Source of the DNA: Tillus elongatus
Lineage: Eukaryota; Arthropoda; Insecta; Coleoptera; Cleridae
Length of the DNA: 64,000 nucleotides
Direction of reading: 5' to 3'
Assembly (NCBI GenBank): GCA_964006375.1
Contig: OZ023267.1
Coordinates: 40,127,221-40,191,220 of the forward strand
Both the position numbers and the translations under genes were made by a program. Of this stretch, positions 24,119-64,000 are shown one piece after another (the first letter of the stretch is position 1; each line of letters starts with the position of its first letter). The notes under the pieces are model-generated. The model did not search any database and was not told the origin of the DNA. It saw nothing but the letters and a program-made list of their open reading frames with translations.

Positions 24119-24270
24119 ACTTGGTTCTCGGGTTGAACTTTACCTCTTGAAAATGGATCCAAAACAGGAGCCGAAACGTCGAGTTTTAATAAATTCTGGA
24201 CACGGTTCAACCCGAGAACCAAGTATATCTCACATTAAAGACCGCGGAAATCTTTCCGAATATATGTGTG

Positions 24271-24358
<88 letters not shown>

Positions 24359-25206
24359 GAAACTGACCCCAAATGTGTGTTCTAGGGGTCCTAGTTCGTG
24401 CTCATTTGAAAAAAAATTTGCAAAGTCTCACTATGGATACCTTTCTATTGGTGAAATTTTTAAATAAAAAATCACTAAAAAGTTGTAAGCATTTGATTAA
24501 AAAGTGTTTGGTGCCAGATCATTTCTATGAAAATACACTACCATAACGCACTTGCTGCGTCCAGACTTTTTTAACTATAACTTTTCAGTTGTATATCATA
24601 AAATATTTTCTCATACTTTATTTTTATGCAAAAGTATAAAGTAAATTCACCAAAAATAAAGTAGGCTACGTTATAAAGCAAGGTTGGCAACCCTAATCTG
24701 AAGTGAATTCTAATTTAATATGGTCCTTCCTCGTTTAGCTGTCAAAAATTCAATCGAAAACATTTAAAAAAGCGGAATACAGGTGAATTTGGAACGCAAA
24801 TCAAATTCAGAAGTTAAAAGTGCATCAGAAAAGCAGAATTTCGATTTTTTTTCATCTCCAGTGGTTCGTGAATATGATACACTGATCATTAGGATAAAGC
24901 ACTGCTAATTTTTTCTGTCAGGATCACTAATAGATGCATATAAGCTGTGACATCTTACTTTATAAGCAAAAGCTTAATATATTATTAAACCAATAGTAGC
25001 TACTTATTGTATAACATATACAAAAAACTAAATGTAAATAAGTACGGCTGCAGAAGTATAGATGCAATAAAGTATAGTGGTACTTACCACCGTAGAAGAA
25101 ATTCCACAGCCTTCAGCGTCGTCCAGGGGCAGGACCATAAAAGTCCACTTCCACTTAACACAACACTTGCATTAACGAAAATAGGGATGATTAATATTTT
25201 TAACAT
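23662..25206 (-). CDS. Speculative two-exon secreted peptide (60 aa)
   Basis: Exon 1 (25206-25088) starts [20 protein letters not shown], which looks like a signal peptide: Lys, then a hydrophobic core, then small residues. It ends at a strong donor (GTG|GTAAGT). Exon 2 (23725-23662) follows a pyrimidine-rich acceptor (TTTCTCTTTTGTTACAG) and, in matching phase, reads [14 protein letters not shown] to a stop at 23664-23662. The region around exon 1 is GC-richer than its surroundings, as a promoter-proximal exon might be. I do not recognise the product. The intron holds two (AT)n arrays. The alternative is a non-coding transcript whose frame is chance. Confidence 0.3.
23930..24113 (+). mobile_element. 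(AT)n repeat family, left module with AT array (copy 4a)
   Basis: A diverged left module (TCTAACGAACTCATCCAAGC, GAGTTATCGGTTGGAT) leads into an AT array at about 24043-24113. A GT microsatellite lies just upstream (about 23859-23874). Confidence 0.65.
24118..24240. repeat. Short inverted-repeat insert between two AT arrays
   Basis: ACTTGGTTCTCGGGTTGAAC and GTTCAACCCGAGAACCAAGT face each other around about 70 bp that include GGAGCCGAAACGTCGAG. It separates the AT arrays at 24043-24113 and 24277-24356. It could be a small transposon that entered one AT array. Confidence 0.6.
24277..24568. mobile_element. (AT)n repeat family, right module plus inverted left terminus (copy 4b)
   Basis: The AT array (24277-24356) is followed by the right module (GTTCTAGGGGTCCTAGTTCG) and a degraded hairpin ending near 24481. 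The left terminus in inverted orientation (CATAACGCACTTGCTGCGTC, 24545-24564) comes next. The order suggests a recombined or nested pair of copies. Confidence 0.6.
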
Positions 25207-25799
25207 TCACTTCACCATTTCAGTTTTAAATATGAAAAAAAGTGGGAACACGCCCGCGGTAACACACGATAATTCTAGCAATTTTCAAACTCGTGGGCAC
25301 TCATAGTTAAATGAAAATACATTAAAGTGCAATGGCTAATGAGTTTTTGAAAAATTGACTAGCCCCGCACAACGATACGCGAATCTAAAATGAGTTAATC
25401 AAGATTTTAAATTAAATGTAATTTAGAAGAATAGGAATGACCCTAACAGAGACGTTACCGACACGAACACCAGCGAAAAACCGAAGTCAAAGGTATTAAG
25501 ATCGAGGGAAGAATTTAATCACAATTGTTTTTTATCATGTGTTACAACAACGGAAAATGACGATTGTGAATCGTGGATGGTTTTTATGCTGGTTTGTTCG
25601 CAGCGTTCTTATCGTGTTTCCAGTTTTTTATGAAGTTTCTGAAGAAACTTGAGAGATAAATTCATGTGAAATGCACATTTTAGGTAATGTTTTTAAAATT
25701 CAATTAGTTTTGACAATTGGAATAAAATAAATAGGGTGTAGAAAGTAATTTTGATAATTGATGATATAGGTACCTAATCTTGCTGTTATATTAGGGTTT

Positions 25800-26110
<311 letters not shown>

Positions 26111-26399
26111 CAACGCTTTTTACAATACAAACTAATTTTTTTTTTAATGGAACAGCATGTACCAGGTGGGCCAAAACTAATGATACACAGAGCAGGGGTA
26201 GGTTTTTGGCATCAAAACTAACAAAAGACAAAATTAATAGAGATACAAGCTGTTAAAATGAAAAATTCAATTTCGATTTTGCGTAATAGCTATCTAGAGA
26301 AAAAGATGGTGAGGCATCAATAATAATAATAAATCATTAATATAATTTCCACATTATGTTACGTACAGGTAATCCACCTAAATTATAGCTTTTAGTTAA

Positions 26400-26715
26400 T
26401 TTTCGTTGAAAAAATTAAATCCGAGATCGCGACTTTTCTATTTGAAAATTTTCTTCAAATGACCACTAACTACGACCCCTAGAACTCACATCCGGGGTCA
26501 GTTGTAATTTTTATGTTTATAAAAATTAATGGGCCGATTTTAATGAAATTTGGCAGGTGCGTCCCTTCTGTGAATGGCTTGGATAAGTTCGTTAGCCAGG
26601 GAAATCGGACCAGCTTTTCCAGAAAAATGTTAAGTTTCCTTCCAGAAAAGTTTTGCATTTCCGAAAATAAGAAAGCTATGACAATCAAATATGGTACTCA
26701 GGTTTACATATTATC
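26400..26715 (-). mobile_element. (AT)n repeat family, copy without an AT array
   Basis: The right module (GACCCCTAGAACTCACATCC) and left module (TTAATGGGCCGATTTTAATG) are joined directly through a short TTTTATGTTTATAAAAA stretch near 26510-26525. All other copies that keep both modules have 70-100 bp of AT at this point. Confidence 0.7.
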
Positions 26716-27125
26716 CCGGGGAAAACCGGGAAAAGTCAGGGAATTTGTAGATGGAAAAATGTCAGGGAAATCAGGGTAAATCGAGAAAAATTGTGAAAAT
26801 TGACTAAGAGTCAGCCAATTTTTGTCCATGTCAGGGAAAATTATTTGTTTTCGTTTTATGAATAATTAAAACACAATGATAGGTGCACATTTTTAGAAGT
26901 AGCGTTTTCGTTTATTTGTAAGGAAAATTGTGTATGTTTTATAAATGTAATTTTGGAGAAGTGTTTTCCGTCATGAGGCGAAGACCTACTGTATTCTGTA
27001 GTAGTGTGTTACACATTTTGGGGGTAGATTGTAGCATATTATAGTCAGGGAAATAGGTTTTGGTATGTCAGGGAAATCAGGGAAAAGTCAGGGAAATTTA
27101 TATGCTGTTTTTAGTGGGAACCCTG
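26700..27125. repeat. Degenerate CAGGGAAA-motif repeat blocks
   Basis: GTCAGGGAAA and ATCAGGGAAA-type words recur at about 26732-26780, 26830, 27045 and 27065-27100, spaced by AT-rich sequence. Translated frames look like repeated SGKSGK and are not convincing protein. Unknown dispersed repeat. Confidence 0.5.
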
Positions 27126-27279
27126 TTCAATTTACATGTAGGCACAAAGAGTTGCTATCAATAATGCGTTATCACAAGACCTATTATTTTTCTGGGTTTT
27201 TTTTGGAGCACCTTAATCTAAATGACTTCTTAATACCTACGAAAACCTTTAACAACATTTTTATCTTGTAATGGACGCT

Positions 27280-27660
27280 GGTGACGCCCTACTCAAGCAT
27301 TAAGAATTTGTCGGGAGATGCATTAGTGATATTTCAAAAATCCATATCTTCTAAACGAGTAAAGCGAATTTAAAAAATAAAAAAGTAATTTCTAGGGAAC
27401 TAAAAGCTCTTTTCAACGAGCACATGACCCCCATTAATTAAATTAATTAAAATTGAGGGGTGAAACCCCGCTTTGGGGGGTAAAGTTTGGGCTATACTTT
27501 TTGCGTCAAAAGTTGTCACCCTCACAAGCAAACTTGACGTGTTTCAGCTTTTTTTTTCAACAAAATCTTTTCCTGGCAGTTATGGCTGCAAACTCTTTTT
27601 CAATGGGCCACTGTATATTGTATATGTAATAAGAACGGTGATAGCAATAGTACCCCAATA
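27280..27660. other. Probable decayed non-autonomous DNA element
   Basis: This stretch ends with GGGCCACTGTATATTG and contains GACGTGTTTCAGCTTTTTTTTTC. A similar block with TTTCAGC-like and poly-T runs and a GGCACACCCTGTA end lies at 37735-37820. No coding frame. Assignment as a transposon relic is inference. Confidence 0.3.
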
Positions 27661-28089
27661 AAATGTGACATTCTGTATATATTTGTGTATAAATTTGTAA
27701 TCCCCTTGCCCTACAATTCAGACGAGATTCTCCTGCGTTTGCTCTTAATTTTGATTTATTACATGAGACATTTTTGTATATCTATTTTAGGACATCTATA
27801 TAATTACTGAAGCTGACAGTATGTTTTGTTATTCTTTATTGAACATAAATGTGATTGGTTCTTTAAAAAACCCAATCTATTGTGAATATTTATTGACCTG
27901 AAAACTATTAATCTAGTTTTGCAGTTATTGGTCACTACTGTTTTCATTTCACTGCTTTTAACTGAATAATATTTAATGATCGTAAATTAAATTAAGGTCA
28001 AGATCGCTAAAAACAACAAAAAATAAAATTAACAAGGCGATATATTAATTGGAAATAACAAGATATAATTTTGTTTCACGTCTGCTGAT

Positions 28090-28620
28090 TTTTATTGTTT
28101 TCTTGAGTGATTATACACTCCCTGGTTATATTAGTATGGCCACTTGAAAATTTTAGAAAAAACAAACTTCTTAGGTTTTTACATAACAAAAATATATATT
28201 TGTAAAAACTAAAATGCTTACAAAATATAAGAATGAAGTACATTTTGTTATAAACAAATTATTAAAAATAATATCTAGCTGTGCCTCCTTTGCCTTTATG
28301 ACAGCACATTCACTTCGAGGCATCCTGTTAATGCATCTGAAGCACATTTCTTTAAGGTCTTCACTGTGGTACAATTGTAAATGATTTTTCAATCAAATCA
28401 CTTTTACGCCTGAATTTTTCTTTCGAAATTTCGCGGTTTAGGAGTTTCCATGCATTCTCAATTGGATCTGGATCTGGAGAATTTCCGTCCGATGAGTAAT
28501 GAACATGTTGGTTATAAGTTTTTTTACTGGTTCAGCTGTATGACATGATGCATAAAGTATACTTCTCATCATTGGGAAAACATTCCAGCAATTGGGCTTT
28601 TATTATCATCTTTCTAATCT
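28090..28620 (-). pseudogene. Tc1-like transposase C-terminal relic
   Basis: Minus-strand frames read as the C-terminal part of a Tc1-type DDE transposase: SSDGNSPDPDPIENAWKLLN in one frame, then EDLKEMCFRCINRMPRSECA and VIKAKEAQ in another. The third catalytic residue region (SPDPDPIEN) is recognisable. Several stops and frame changes break it. The sequence CACTCCCTGGTTATATTAGTATGGCCACTT at about 28116-28145 is a plausible transposon end. Confidence 0.7.
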
Positions 28621-28659
28621 AGAAATATATTGCTACTGCTTCAATCACCTTATGTAAGG

Positions 28660-29379
28660 GTAGATGTAGTCTCACCATAATTAGAAACGCAGACCGGTTT
28701 CGCTCTAATTAGAGCTCGTCAGTGCGGTAATTACAGCGAGAACACACCTATAAAGTAATATGGCTATGGTAGCCAGCCTCCTAGAACATTGTGAGATGTA
28801 CGACAGGATCGCAATCTCGGTGCGGAACCAGGTAGTATGTTGTCACGACAGCTTTAATTAACACAAAATATCTGCCAAAATTTCTAGGACTTATAGTACA
28901 CCCAAAAATAAGTGTAGTTTACTCTATAAGACTATTTCCTAAAATTTACCCCTAAGGAGCTACAGCCTCTAGAAGAAGACTCTGAAAAATGTTTTTTTAA
29001 TTTTCTTCAAAACTATAGCAGATAACTTAATTAAATTGGACACAAAGGCATATTTTTTATGAGAAATATTTCTAATTTAATTTTAATTTATCTATTACGA
29101 CATATTTTTGACATAATCCGTATTTGCTTCAAATTGATTGTCTGAAAATTGCAAATTTTGACGTTTCATATCGCGACTTTGACGTTTCAAGAAGAAAAAT
29201 TATCAAATTTTCAAAATATTTTTTCTGCTATTTCTTGACGTTTTTGCGTCAAGAAAACTTAACCGTTGTATGTAATATTCAATTGGCTTTAATAATCACA
29301 CAAAATATTTTCTTCTTGTGCTTTCCTCTGATCACCAGTGGCACCCAATTTTTTTTTAAATGCCTATAACTTTTTTTTC
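28660..29379. other. No gene; dispersed-repeat fragments
   Basis: A palindrome-like GCTCTAATTAGAGC lies at about 28710 within a block (GACCGGTTTCGCTC) that resembles a dispersed insect repeat. 29145-29185 repeats the words GACGTTT and CGCGACTTTGACG also found near 21340-21375. No coding frame stands out. Confidence 0.35.
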
Positions 29380-29621
29380 TTTTAACTTAGAGATCTGAAT
29401 TTTGGCACGTAGGGTAAGTTAGATGGTAGAAACGTATCCCAAATTTGGTTGTCATAGTCTGTTATTTTCGGATACAAAAATTTTCCGAAGGAAAACCCAA
29501 AATTTTCCCGGAAAAACTAGTCCGATTTTCCTGGCTAACGAACTTATCCAAGCCACTTGCCAAAGAAACGTACGTACCACATTTCATTAAAATCGGCCCA
29601 TTATTTTTTGAGTTATCGATA

Positions 29622-29711
<90 letters not shown>

Positions 29712-29760
29712 ACAGATCTGTCCATTAGTGAATTTTTCGTTTTACGAAAAATTCGCTAAA
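29380..29760 (+). mobile_element. (AT)n repeat family, copy 6 (short right end)
   Basis: Left module (TTCCCGGAAAAACTAGTCCG, AAAATCGGCCCATTATTTTT), AT array (29623-29708), then a shortened right part that goes almost directly to the terminal hairpin (29725-29760, TTAGTGAATTTTTCG with CGAAAAATTCGCTAA). Confidence 0.75.
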
Positions 29761-29956
29761 AACATGCAAATTGTTTATTGGATCTCAAAGTTTTTGGAGA
29801 CTATGGTGTCATTTTAAAAGTACTATTATTTTATCATTATTCATGAGCACGGTGGGGGACGATGGAGGTCATTGCTCTCCGTTAGCTCACTTCAAGAAAA
29901 GAAGCAATCATATAGGTAAAAGAATTGGAAATCTCTTTTACTTTTTAATATAGGTA

Positions 29957-30780
29957 TAGGGCTTTCATTAATTCCCAAACCCCACGTGACCGCTTAAGTT
30001 AGGCAGCCCGGCATACACGGTTGTACAACCTGAATTAATGAAATCCCTAAGATGCCAGTGTTGTCTCATATTTCCTTTGGGGTTTTATAAAAAATATAAG
30101 AATTATAATAAGGTGAAACAGTAAATGTCCTAAATGTATTTATTATTTAGTATTTTTAACAGCAGGTCTGTTCATGTATGGTTTACTGTTATTGATTGTT
30201 AAAAAAATAAATTAAAAACAATAAAATATTACTTTTATTTTGTATACATATCAAAATTTTGTAATGTACGTAAACAAATTGAGGTCCGATTATTTAAACT
30301 TCTAATTTACGGTTTTAGGAATGCGTATTGAGTAGCATTGAACAAATATGTACCTATTTGGGCAGATTACCGACAAACAGATTTGGTAGGGCTTCGTTCC
30401 TTGCGATGTTGAATATGGTCAACAACATAACCTTAACATACCTACACTTTTAACTTACGTAAAAACGGAATGAAAATGCTAAGTTTTGATAAAAGCTGTT
30501 TATTTTTATTGTCCAGCAGATAGAAAATTATTTGAAGAAGGTAAACACTTGTCGAACTTGAAAAATGCACAATACACATACAAAATAACCGTCAAAATGA
30601 ATTGAGCGCCAATGGACTGAACTGTCAATTGTCAATTGATTAAGTAACTTTAAAGTCCCTAGTCTAGTGATTTTTTTGGTCACTTTTTGGACTGCCAACT
30701 CATAAAATAATATTCCACTAAGAGAGAGAGAGAGAGACATAATCCGGTCACGTGGGGTTCGGGAATTAATGAAAGCCCTG
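29957..30780 (-). mobile_element. TIR transposon family T, copy B
   Basis: This 824-bp element has ends (T)AGGGCTTTCATTAATTCCC and GGGAATTAATGAAAGCCCTG, flanked by TA on both sides. Internal order is the reverse of copy A, with the exon remnant near 30350-30410 (complement of the CATCGCATGGAACGAAG block). Subterminal blocks such as GTTGTACAACC and ATTTCCTTTGGGGTTTTATA are shared with copies A and C. Not coding. Confidence 0.85.
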
Positions 30781-31005
30781 TATATTTAGTATGTAGCTAC
30801 CTACGCGATATGTTCGTGTATTATGTTTATGTTGTCAGCGAAATTTTTTGTTTTGAGTCAAAATTTGTGTTTTTACACCCAGGTTCGCCCCCTTACGCGC
30901 CCATTCGCAGAACACATCTTATCTATATCCACGCGCCGCACTGTGTGTACCTATGACTTGTCGATGTCCATGTAGACTTGAGCAGATGACTAAAGATTTA
31001 TTATA

Positions 31006-31564
<559 letters not shown>

Positions 31565-31852
31565 CTTTTTTATTGTTGTCGAACGTTTAACTCTTTATTT
31601 AATGTCGACGATGGCGGACGCATGTATCACGTAAATCGGCGATTTTCAATTAAATATGCCCATTTTTTTTAATATGTTATCAAGCTGACAATCAATATTT
31701 TTATTTCGCTGTTAAATAGTTATTCAGAAAATTTAATTGAATAGAAATTAAGTTGTTTTATAAACCGAACTTACATATTAAAATTTTGCATGTTGCAAAG
31801 TGGAAATTTATGTCTTTTGAATATGACATTATATCTATTTTTTTCTTTGCAG

Positions 31853-33737
31853 GACCTATATGAAGATGTGGATTATGGAATTTTATCGCCCCAAACAAAA
31901 ATAAAAGTAAAAGTTAATCCATCAGGTAAATATACAGTTCTAAAACATTTTTGCCGCATTAAAAATATATACGAGGGTATATTGATATCTAGTTGGTCTG
32001 GAATCTCTACAATAAGCAAAATTAAACTTAATTGCTATGGTAGAAACTATGAGATTTTATAAATAAGCTGTCAAAGGTATTTGAGTATTTGACATCCAAA
32101 AGTTAAACAGTGGCAAAACTCTGAATTCTTGAAAAGAGCCTATGTGAGAAAAATCTAGATTCTTGCTTAAAAAAAAAGTTTAGGTCAATTATTAAATATT
32201 TATTTTTGAAAGAAATAGTGTTAAATATAAATGATTACATACCAAAAATTTTATTTGCTTTTTATTTTTATACACGTATCAAATATATCCTCAATTATTA
32301 TTATTTTTTTAGATCATATAGTTATAGTTCTTTATTTCACCTTCAAAAGATACATGGTACGTCATACATTAAAACACATAAAAAAATCCGGACGCAGCAA
32401 GTGCGTTGTGGAAGTTTCATTTTTCTCAGAAACTAGATTTTGGAAAATTTGGCAGCTCTGAAGTCGATAGGGGCAACTCGGCTAAAATATTTTCAAGATG
32501 GTGGCACTTCCGGTTATACAGGGCGTTGATGTTAACTTGCTTATTTTGAATAGGATACCCTATATATTATTGCCTTTTTAGATAACACGTGAAATCTTAG
32601 ACACATTTTATGCATAATGTCCTACACCTAAGTCCAGCCGTTTTTAACATATCTCAATTTTTATGTCAAAAATGACGTTTGCAGGCCTAAACACAACTGT
32701 CATTTCTCCTATATGAAAACCTTTGTCATTTAATTGGATAAGATTTCCTTGTAGAAGGGGATCTACTTTAGTGGCCTGTGATGTTATCTTGATAATAAAT
32801 AAATACAGGTGATCAAAAACTCACATTGAAAATTGATTTGAAAAAATCGTTCTTTTTTTTATGTGGAAACCCCTTATTTTTATAATTTTATCTTATTCAG
32901 CATTTAAAAACAGGGTAACTTTGTATAATGTTGTCTATGCCAAAAATTTGTAGTTTTCGAAATATTGGCAATTTAACATTTTTAAATTGTAAAAATGGCT
33001 TTAATTTTTGTTTTTAGTTAGCCATTACGGCGACGCTCCTAAAAGAAAACTATCGAGCACTACAGAAACGTCACCATTTGTTGTCATTTGAAAATTATTA
33101 ATTAAAATCATGCCAGGGCGACTGAATTGTACCCACGAAGATTATTTAAATTTGTTTATTATCTATGGCGAATGCAACAAAGTTTTGTAACAGAGTTATG
33201 TCAAAAACGGCTGGACTTAGGTGTAGGACATTATGTATAAAATGTGTCTAAAATTTCGCTGGCTATCTAAAAATACAATAATATATAGTCTGTCCTATTT
33301 AAAAGAAGCAAGTTAACATCAACACCCTGTATAACCGGAAGCTCCACCATCTTGAAAATATTTTAGCTAAGTTGTCCCTATCCACTTCCGTAAGTTGCCA
33401 AAAGTGGTGTGTAACAACCTAAGCTTTAATTTTTATTGTTTACCCCAGCGACTGTGCCCACTAGCAGTCAGATTTGGAAGTTCAAAATATTTTCTTAATT
33501 TATTTAGATTTAGCTTATTTACATGACAGCTCTACAGTAGCCAGAACATAAAAATTTTAATTGTATATTATTTTATTATATACATACATTAACCTTATCT
33601 TTTTTTTTTTAGGTGTTGTAATTTTAAGAGCAGACGTGCAGCCAGATTATAACAGGAGGGTTCCATTTTACACCACACAGCGAACTGCCTACAACCCTTT
33701 AAACCAAGTGTTCAGGATTAGAAATAATGAGTTCTAG
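31853..33737 (+). CDS. Last two coding exons of an unrecognised host gene
   Basis: The penultimate exon (31853-31925) follows a TTTTTTTCTTTGCAG acceptor and reads DLYEDVDYGILSPQTKIKVK before a donor (TCAG|GTAAAT). The last exon (33613-33737) follows a poly-T acceptor and continues in phase as VVILRADVQPDYNRR to NNEF and a TAG at 33735-33737. An AATAAA lies about 105 bp downstream. Matching phases and good splice sites make a real gene likely, but I cannot name the family. Upstream exons were not found in this window. The intron contains a long fold-back element. It is convergent with PRMT3. Confidence 0.65.
32388..32447 (+). repeat. Orphan left terminus of the (AT)n family
   Basis: GGACGCAGCAAGTGCGTTGT at 32394-32413 matches the family's left end but is not followed by the left module. 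It lies immediately before the fold-back element. Confidence 0.55.
32448..33402. mobile_element. Long fold-back transposon-like element in an intron
   Basis: Arms of about 225 bp (32448-32672 and 33182-33402) are inverted copies at high identity. Shared blocks are GCTAAAATATTTTCAAGATG, ACTTGCTT and CCTACACCTAAGTCCAGCCG. The loop of about 510 bp has no coding frame. Its position between two exons of the plus-strand gene shows intron tolerance. Superfamily unknown. Confidence 0.8.
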
Positions 33738-33817
33738 AATTTGATCTTTTACCTTTTTGAAGCTTGTAAATACAACTAACTTATGAAAAAACAACTGTAG
33801 ATATTTGTAGGTATAAT

Positions 33818-33823
33818 TTTATT
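33818..33823 (-). terminator. Poly(A) signal for PRMT3 (predicted)
   Basis: AATAAA on the minus strand, 46 bp after the PRMT3 stop codon. The predicted cleavage site lies near 33795-33810, inside the 3' UTR of the convergent gene. Confidence 0.55.
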
Positions 33824-33842
33824 TTAAATTTTTTACAAACAA

Positions 33843-33848
33843 AATAAA
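33843..33848 (+). terminator. Poly(A) signal for the plus-strand gene (predicted)
   Basis: AATAAA 106 bp after the stop of the plus-strand gene. Predicted cleavage near 33860-33870 reaches the PRMT3 stop codon. Confidence 0.55.
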
Positions 33849-33868
33849 GACGTACAAAAAACATTGTC

Positions 33869-62298
<28,430 letters not shown>

Positions 62299-63721
62299 CT
62301 GAAATAAAAACAACCAGGTTTAAACAAACCTTACTTAGGATACTTTGAATGTTGACAAACAAAATGACAATGACTGGAAAGTACAAGGCAACTTTTACAA
62401 TTAATCAGCCGTAACGATTCACTTTTTGAGCATCGTTACTGGTTGAAAAACACTTAGAAAACCCCAGATGACTTATCTCTATGATACTTTTCAAGTTTCA
62501 GTTTCAAAAATTGTTTAAAGTCGCTAAAATCTCAGTATCATAAAACCCTTACTGTATTCCCTCATATATATTGAGATATCGAAAGACGCAATAAGTCTTT
62601 GTTGAGAAAACTACATCGCATTACCAACGGACGAAGAACGAAATAAACGTTGAAGAAATGCCAGAATGTTCTGGAACGAATGTGTTTTTTTATGTTAAAT
62701 CCGTTGGCGATGTTAGAAAATTTCTGAGAAAGAAATAAACGTTGGCAGACGGCACACGCTGTATCGATCCAGTGCGAAGCATTACCTCCTTGTCAACTGC
62801 CGACAGTTAAACAAGGAACGCAATGAGTGTCAGAAAAATGATGCACATTAAGGGCTGGCAAACTTAACTCGACACGTTTAAATCTTTGAGTCCGGTGTAA
62901 ACTACAGAGCAATCAACATGTCTTAATTGTCGAGGCATTTTTAGTTACACTAAAACTGTCTAATATCTTATTTCTGGCTTTAAATATCGTCTGATTATGA
63001 TCTTAGTAGTTGTTAAAAGTGTTTTGAGTTCTATCTTATCTGAAATTAATAATGCATTTTAGTATAAATCGCGAAGTAACAGTGACGCTTTTGTTTCTGA
63101 AGTTGTAACGTCTCAAAAGGTTATCACAAATGCTGATTTCAACTTTCCGGGTCCTGAACCACCTGTTTTTAATTCGATACCGTCATTTGCACTTTAAAAT
63201 TGCAAAGACATTTCGCCACCTGAGGAGTGACATCACCCCCAGAGCTGTCTGTCTACAGCACAATTTTCGGGAGGTTTCACAGCTAGATCATGTATCTATT
63301 TAAAACAGAGAGCATCTCCATATTACATATAACAGCATAAAAGAAATAAAAAAAACAGCTTATTCTAACAGCTATAAAAAATAAAACAAGAATCATGATA
63401 TAGAGCCACATTCTAGATCAGTTATTTTTGTTTTAATGTGCTCAAGGATTGCTGTTTTAAAAACTTTCTGTATACCTACACATGAATACTACAAAATATC
63501 AAAGCTGTGATTTAGCTTTGGTGAACTTAAGACATATATCGAATCGCTAAGTTTTCAATGAAATTTCGGTGAATATGCAGTTTACCTCCCGGACAGTTTA
63601 AGATAAAACGACTGCTGATAGATAAAGTTTGGTATCTTACGTGCACGCTGACACTATTCTTACCTTTTGTTCTCTTGTATTTGCAAAGTTATTGGCACTT
63701 AAAGGTTTTTACACATTACAT
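62299..63721. other. PRMT3 upstream intron, unassigned
   Basis: I looked here on the minus strand for the expected C2H2 zinc-finger exon and found none. Two related stretches near 62640 and 62740 (AAATAAACGTTG) hint at a small repeat. Otherwise AT-rich and featureless. Confidence 0.4.
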
Positions 63722-64000
63722 ACTCTTTTTTTTTATTTATTCAACGGATCAACCATTTACAATAATAATAAGAACATCTAAAACTACATTAGTCTTAAAT
63801 AACCTATCTTAATATGAGAACATAACAAAAATGTAAAACATAACCTGTACACTGTATGTATGACAGTTCAATCAATATCACCTCTCAAAATGCCTCTAAT
63901 TGAACAGTCAGAATAACTAAACATATCCAAGAGCTCCGAATACTCGCCACTCTCGACATTGGACTGAAAAAGCCATAATTGGTTCGATGGAAGGGAACCA
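63722..64000 (-). pseudogene. LINE 3' end, runs off the window
   Basis: On the minus strand the sequence ends in an A-rich tail (poly-T at 63726-63735 on the plus strand). A decayed frame (NWLFQSNVESGEYSELLDMF then SYSDCSIRGIL) looks like the extreme C-terminus of a CR1/Jockey-type LINE. Only about 270 bp are visible, so this is tentative. Confidence 0.4.

Noticed and set aside
27065..27271. SGKSGKSQGN-type short protein
   Set aside because: It is a translation of the CAGGGAAA nucleotide repeat.
62299..64000. Search for the PRMT3 zinc-finger exon
   Set aside because: No minus-strand stretch with a C2H2 pattern and compatible splice sites could be read; the exon most likely lies beyond the window.

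Overview
The window looks like a piece of a large, AT-rich, transposon-swollen arthropod genome, most likely an insect. The signs are spliced genes with GT/AG introns of several kb, many decayed non-LTR retrotransposons (LINEs), Tc1/mariner and piggyBac remnants, and about eleven long (AT)n arrays. There are no bacterial operons, no rRNA or tRNA genes that I could see, and no CRISPR array.

Host genes. The right half (33.87-62.30 kb, minus strand) is the 3' two-thirds of a protein arginine methyltransferase 3 gene (PRMT3). Six exons can be read with matching splice phases. They carry the SAM-binding motif, the double-E loop, the THW loop and the true C-terminus; the N-terminal zinc-finger exons lie beyond the right edge. 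Tail to tail with it, on the plus strand, are the last two exons of an unrecognised gene (31.85-33.74 kb). The two stop codons are only 131 bp apart and the predicted 3' ends overlap. A third, speculative host-like locus is a two-exon minus-strand frame of 60 codons with a signal-peptide-like start (25.21-23.66 kb).

Layout. 0-5.5 kb: diverged repeats, a fold-back element and a 5'-truncated LINE (1.73-3.83 kb). 5.5-9.2 kb: a LINE 5' part cut off by an (AT)n-bearing repeat, and a second (AT)n repeat. 9.8-16.7 kb: RTE-like LINE relics with three kinds of later insertion. These are a TIR element, a LINE nested inside another LINE with an 11-bp target duplication, and an LTR; a 1,292-bp stretch holding the LTR has been tandemly duplicated. 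16.7-19.4 kb: a mariner-like transposon with long TIRs and a broken transposase. 20-31.6 kb: many copies of the (AT)n family, fold-backs and a Tc1 relic. 32.4-33.4 kb: a long fold-back in an intron. 34-62 kb: PRMT3 introns filled with LINEs of at least five kinds, a piggyBac relic split by a LINE, a mariner deletion derivative and a TIR element that sits between two (AT)n arrays.

No coding system beyond transposons and the host genes can be defended. The most interesting material is structural: a repeated non-autonomous family built around (AT)n, TA-targeting transposons that appear to use such arrays as landing sites, and several nested insertions whose order can be worked out. All transposon family assignments come from motif reading, not from database searches.
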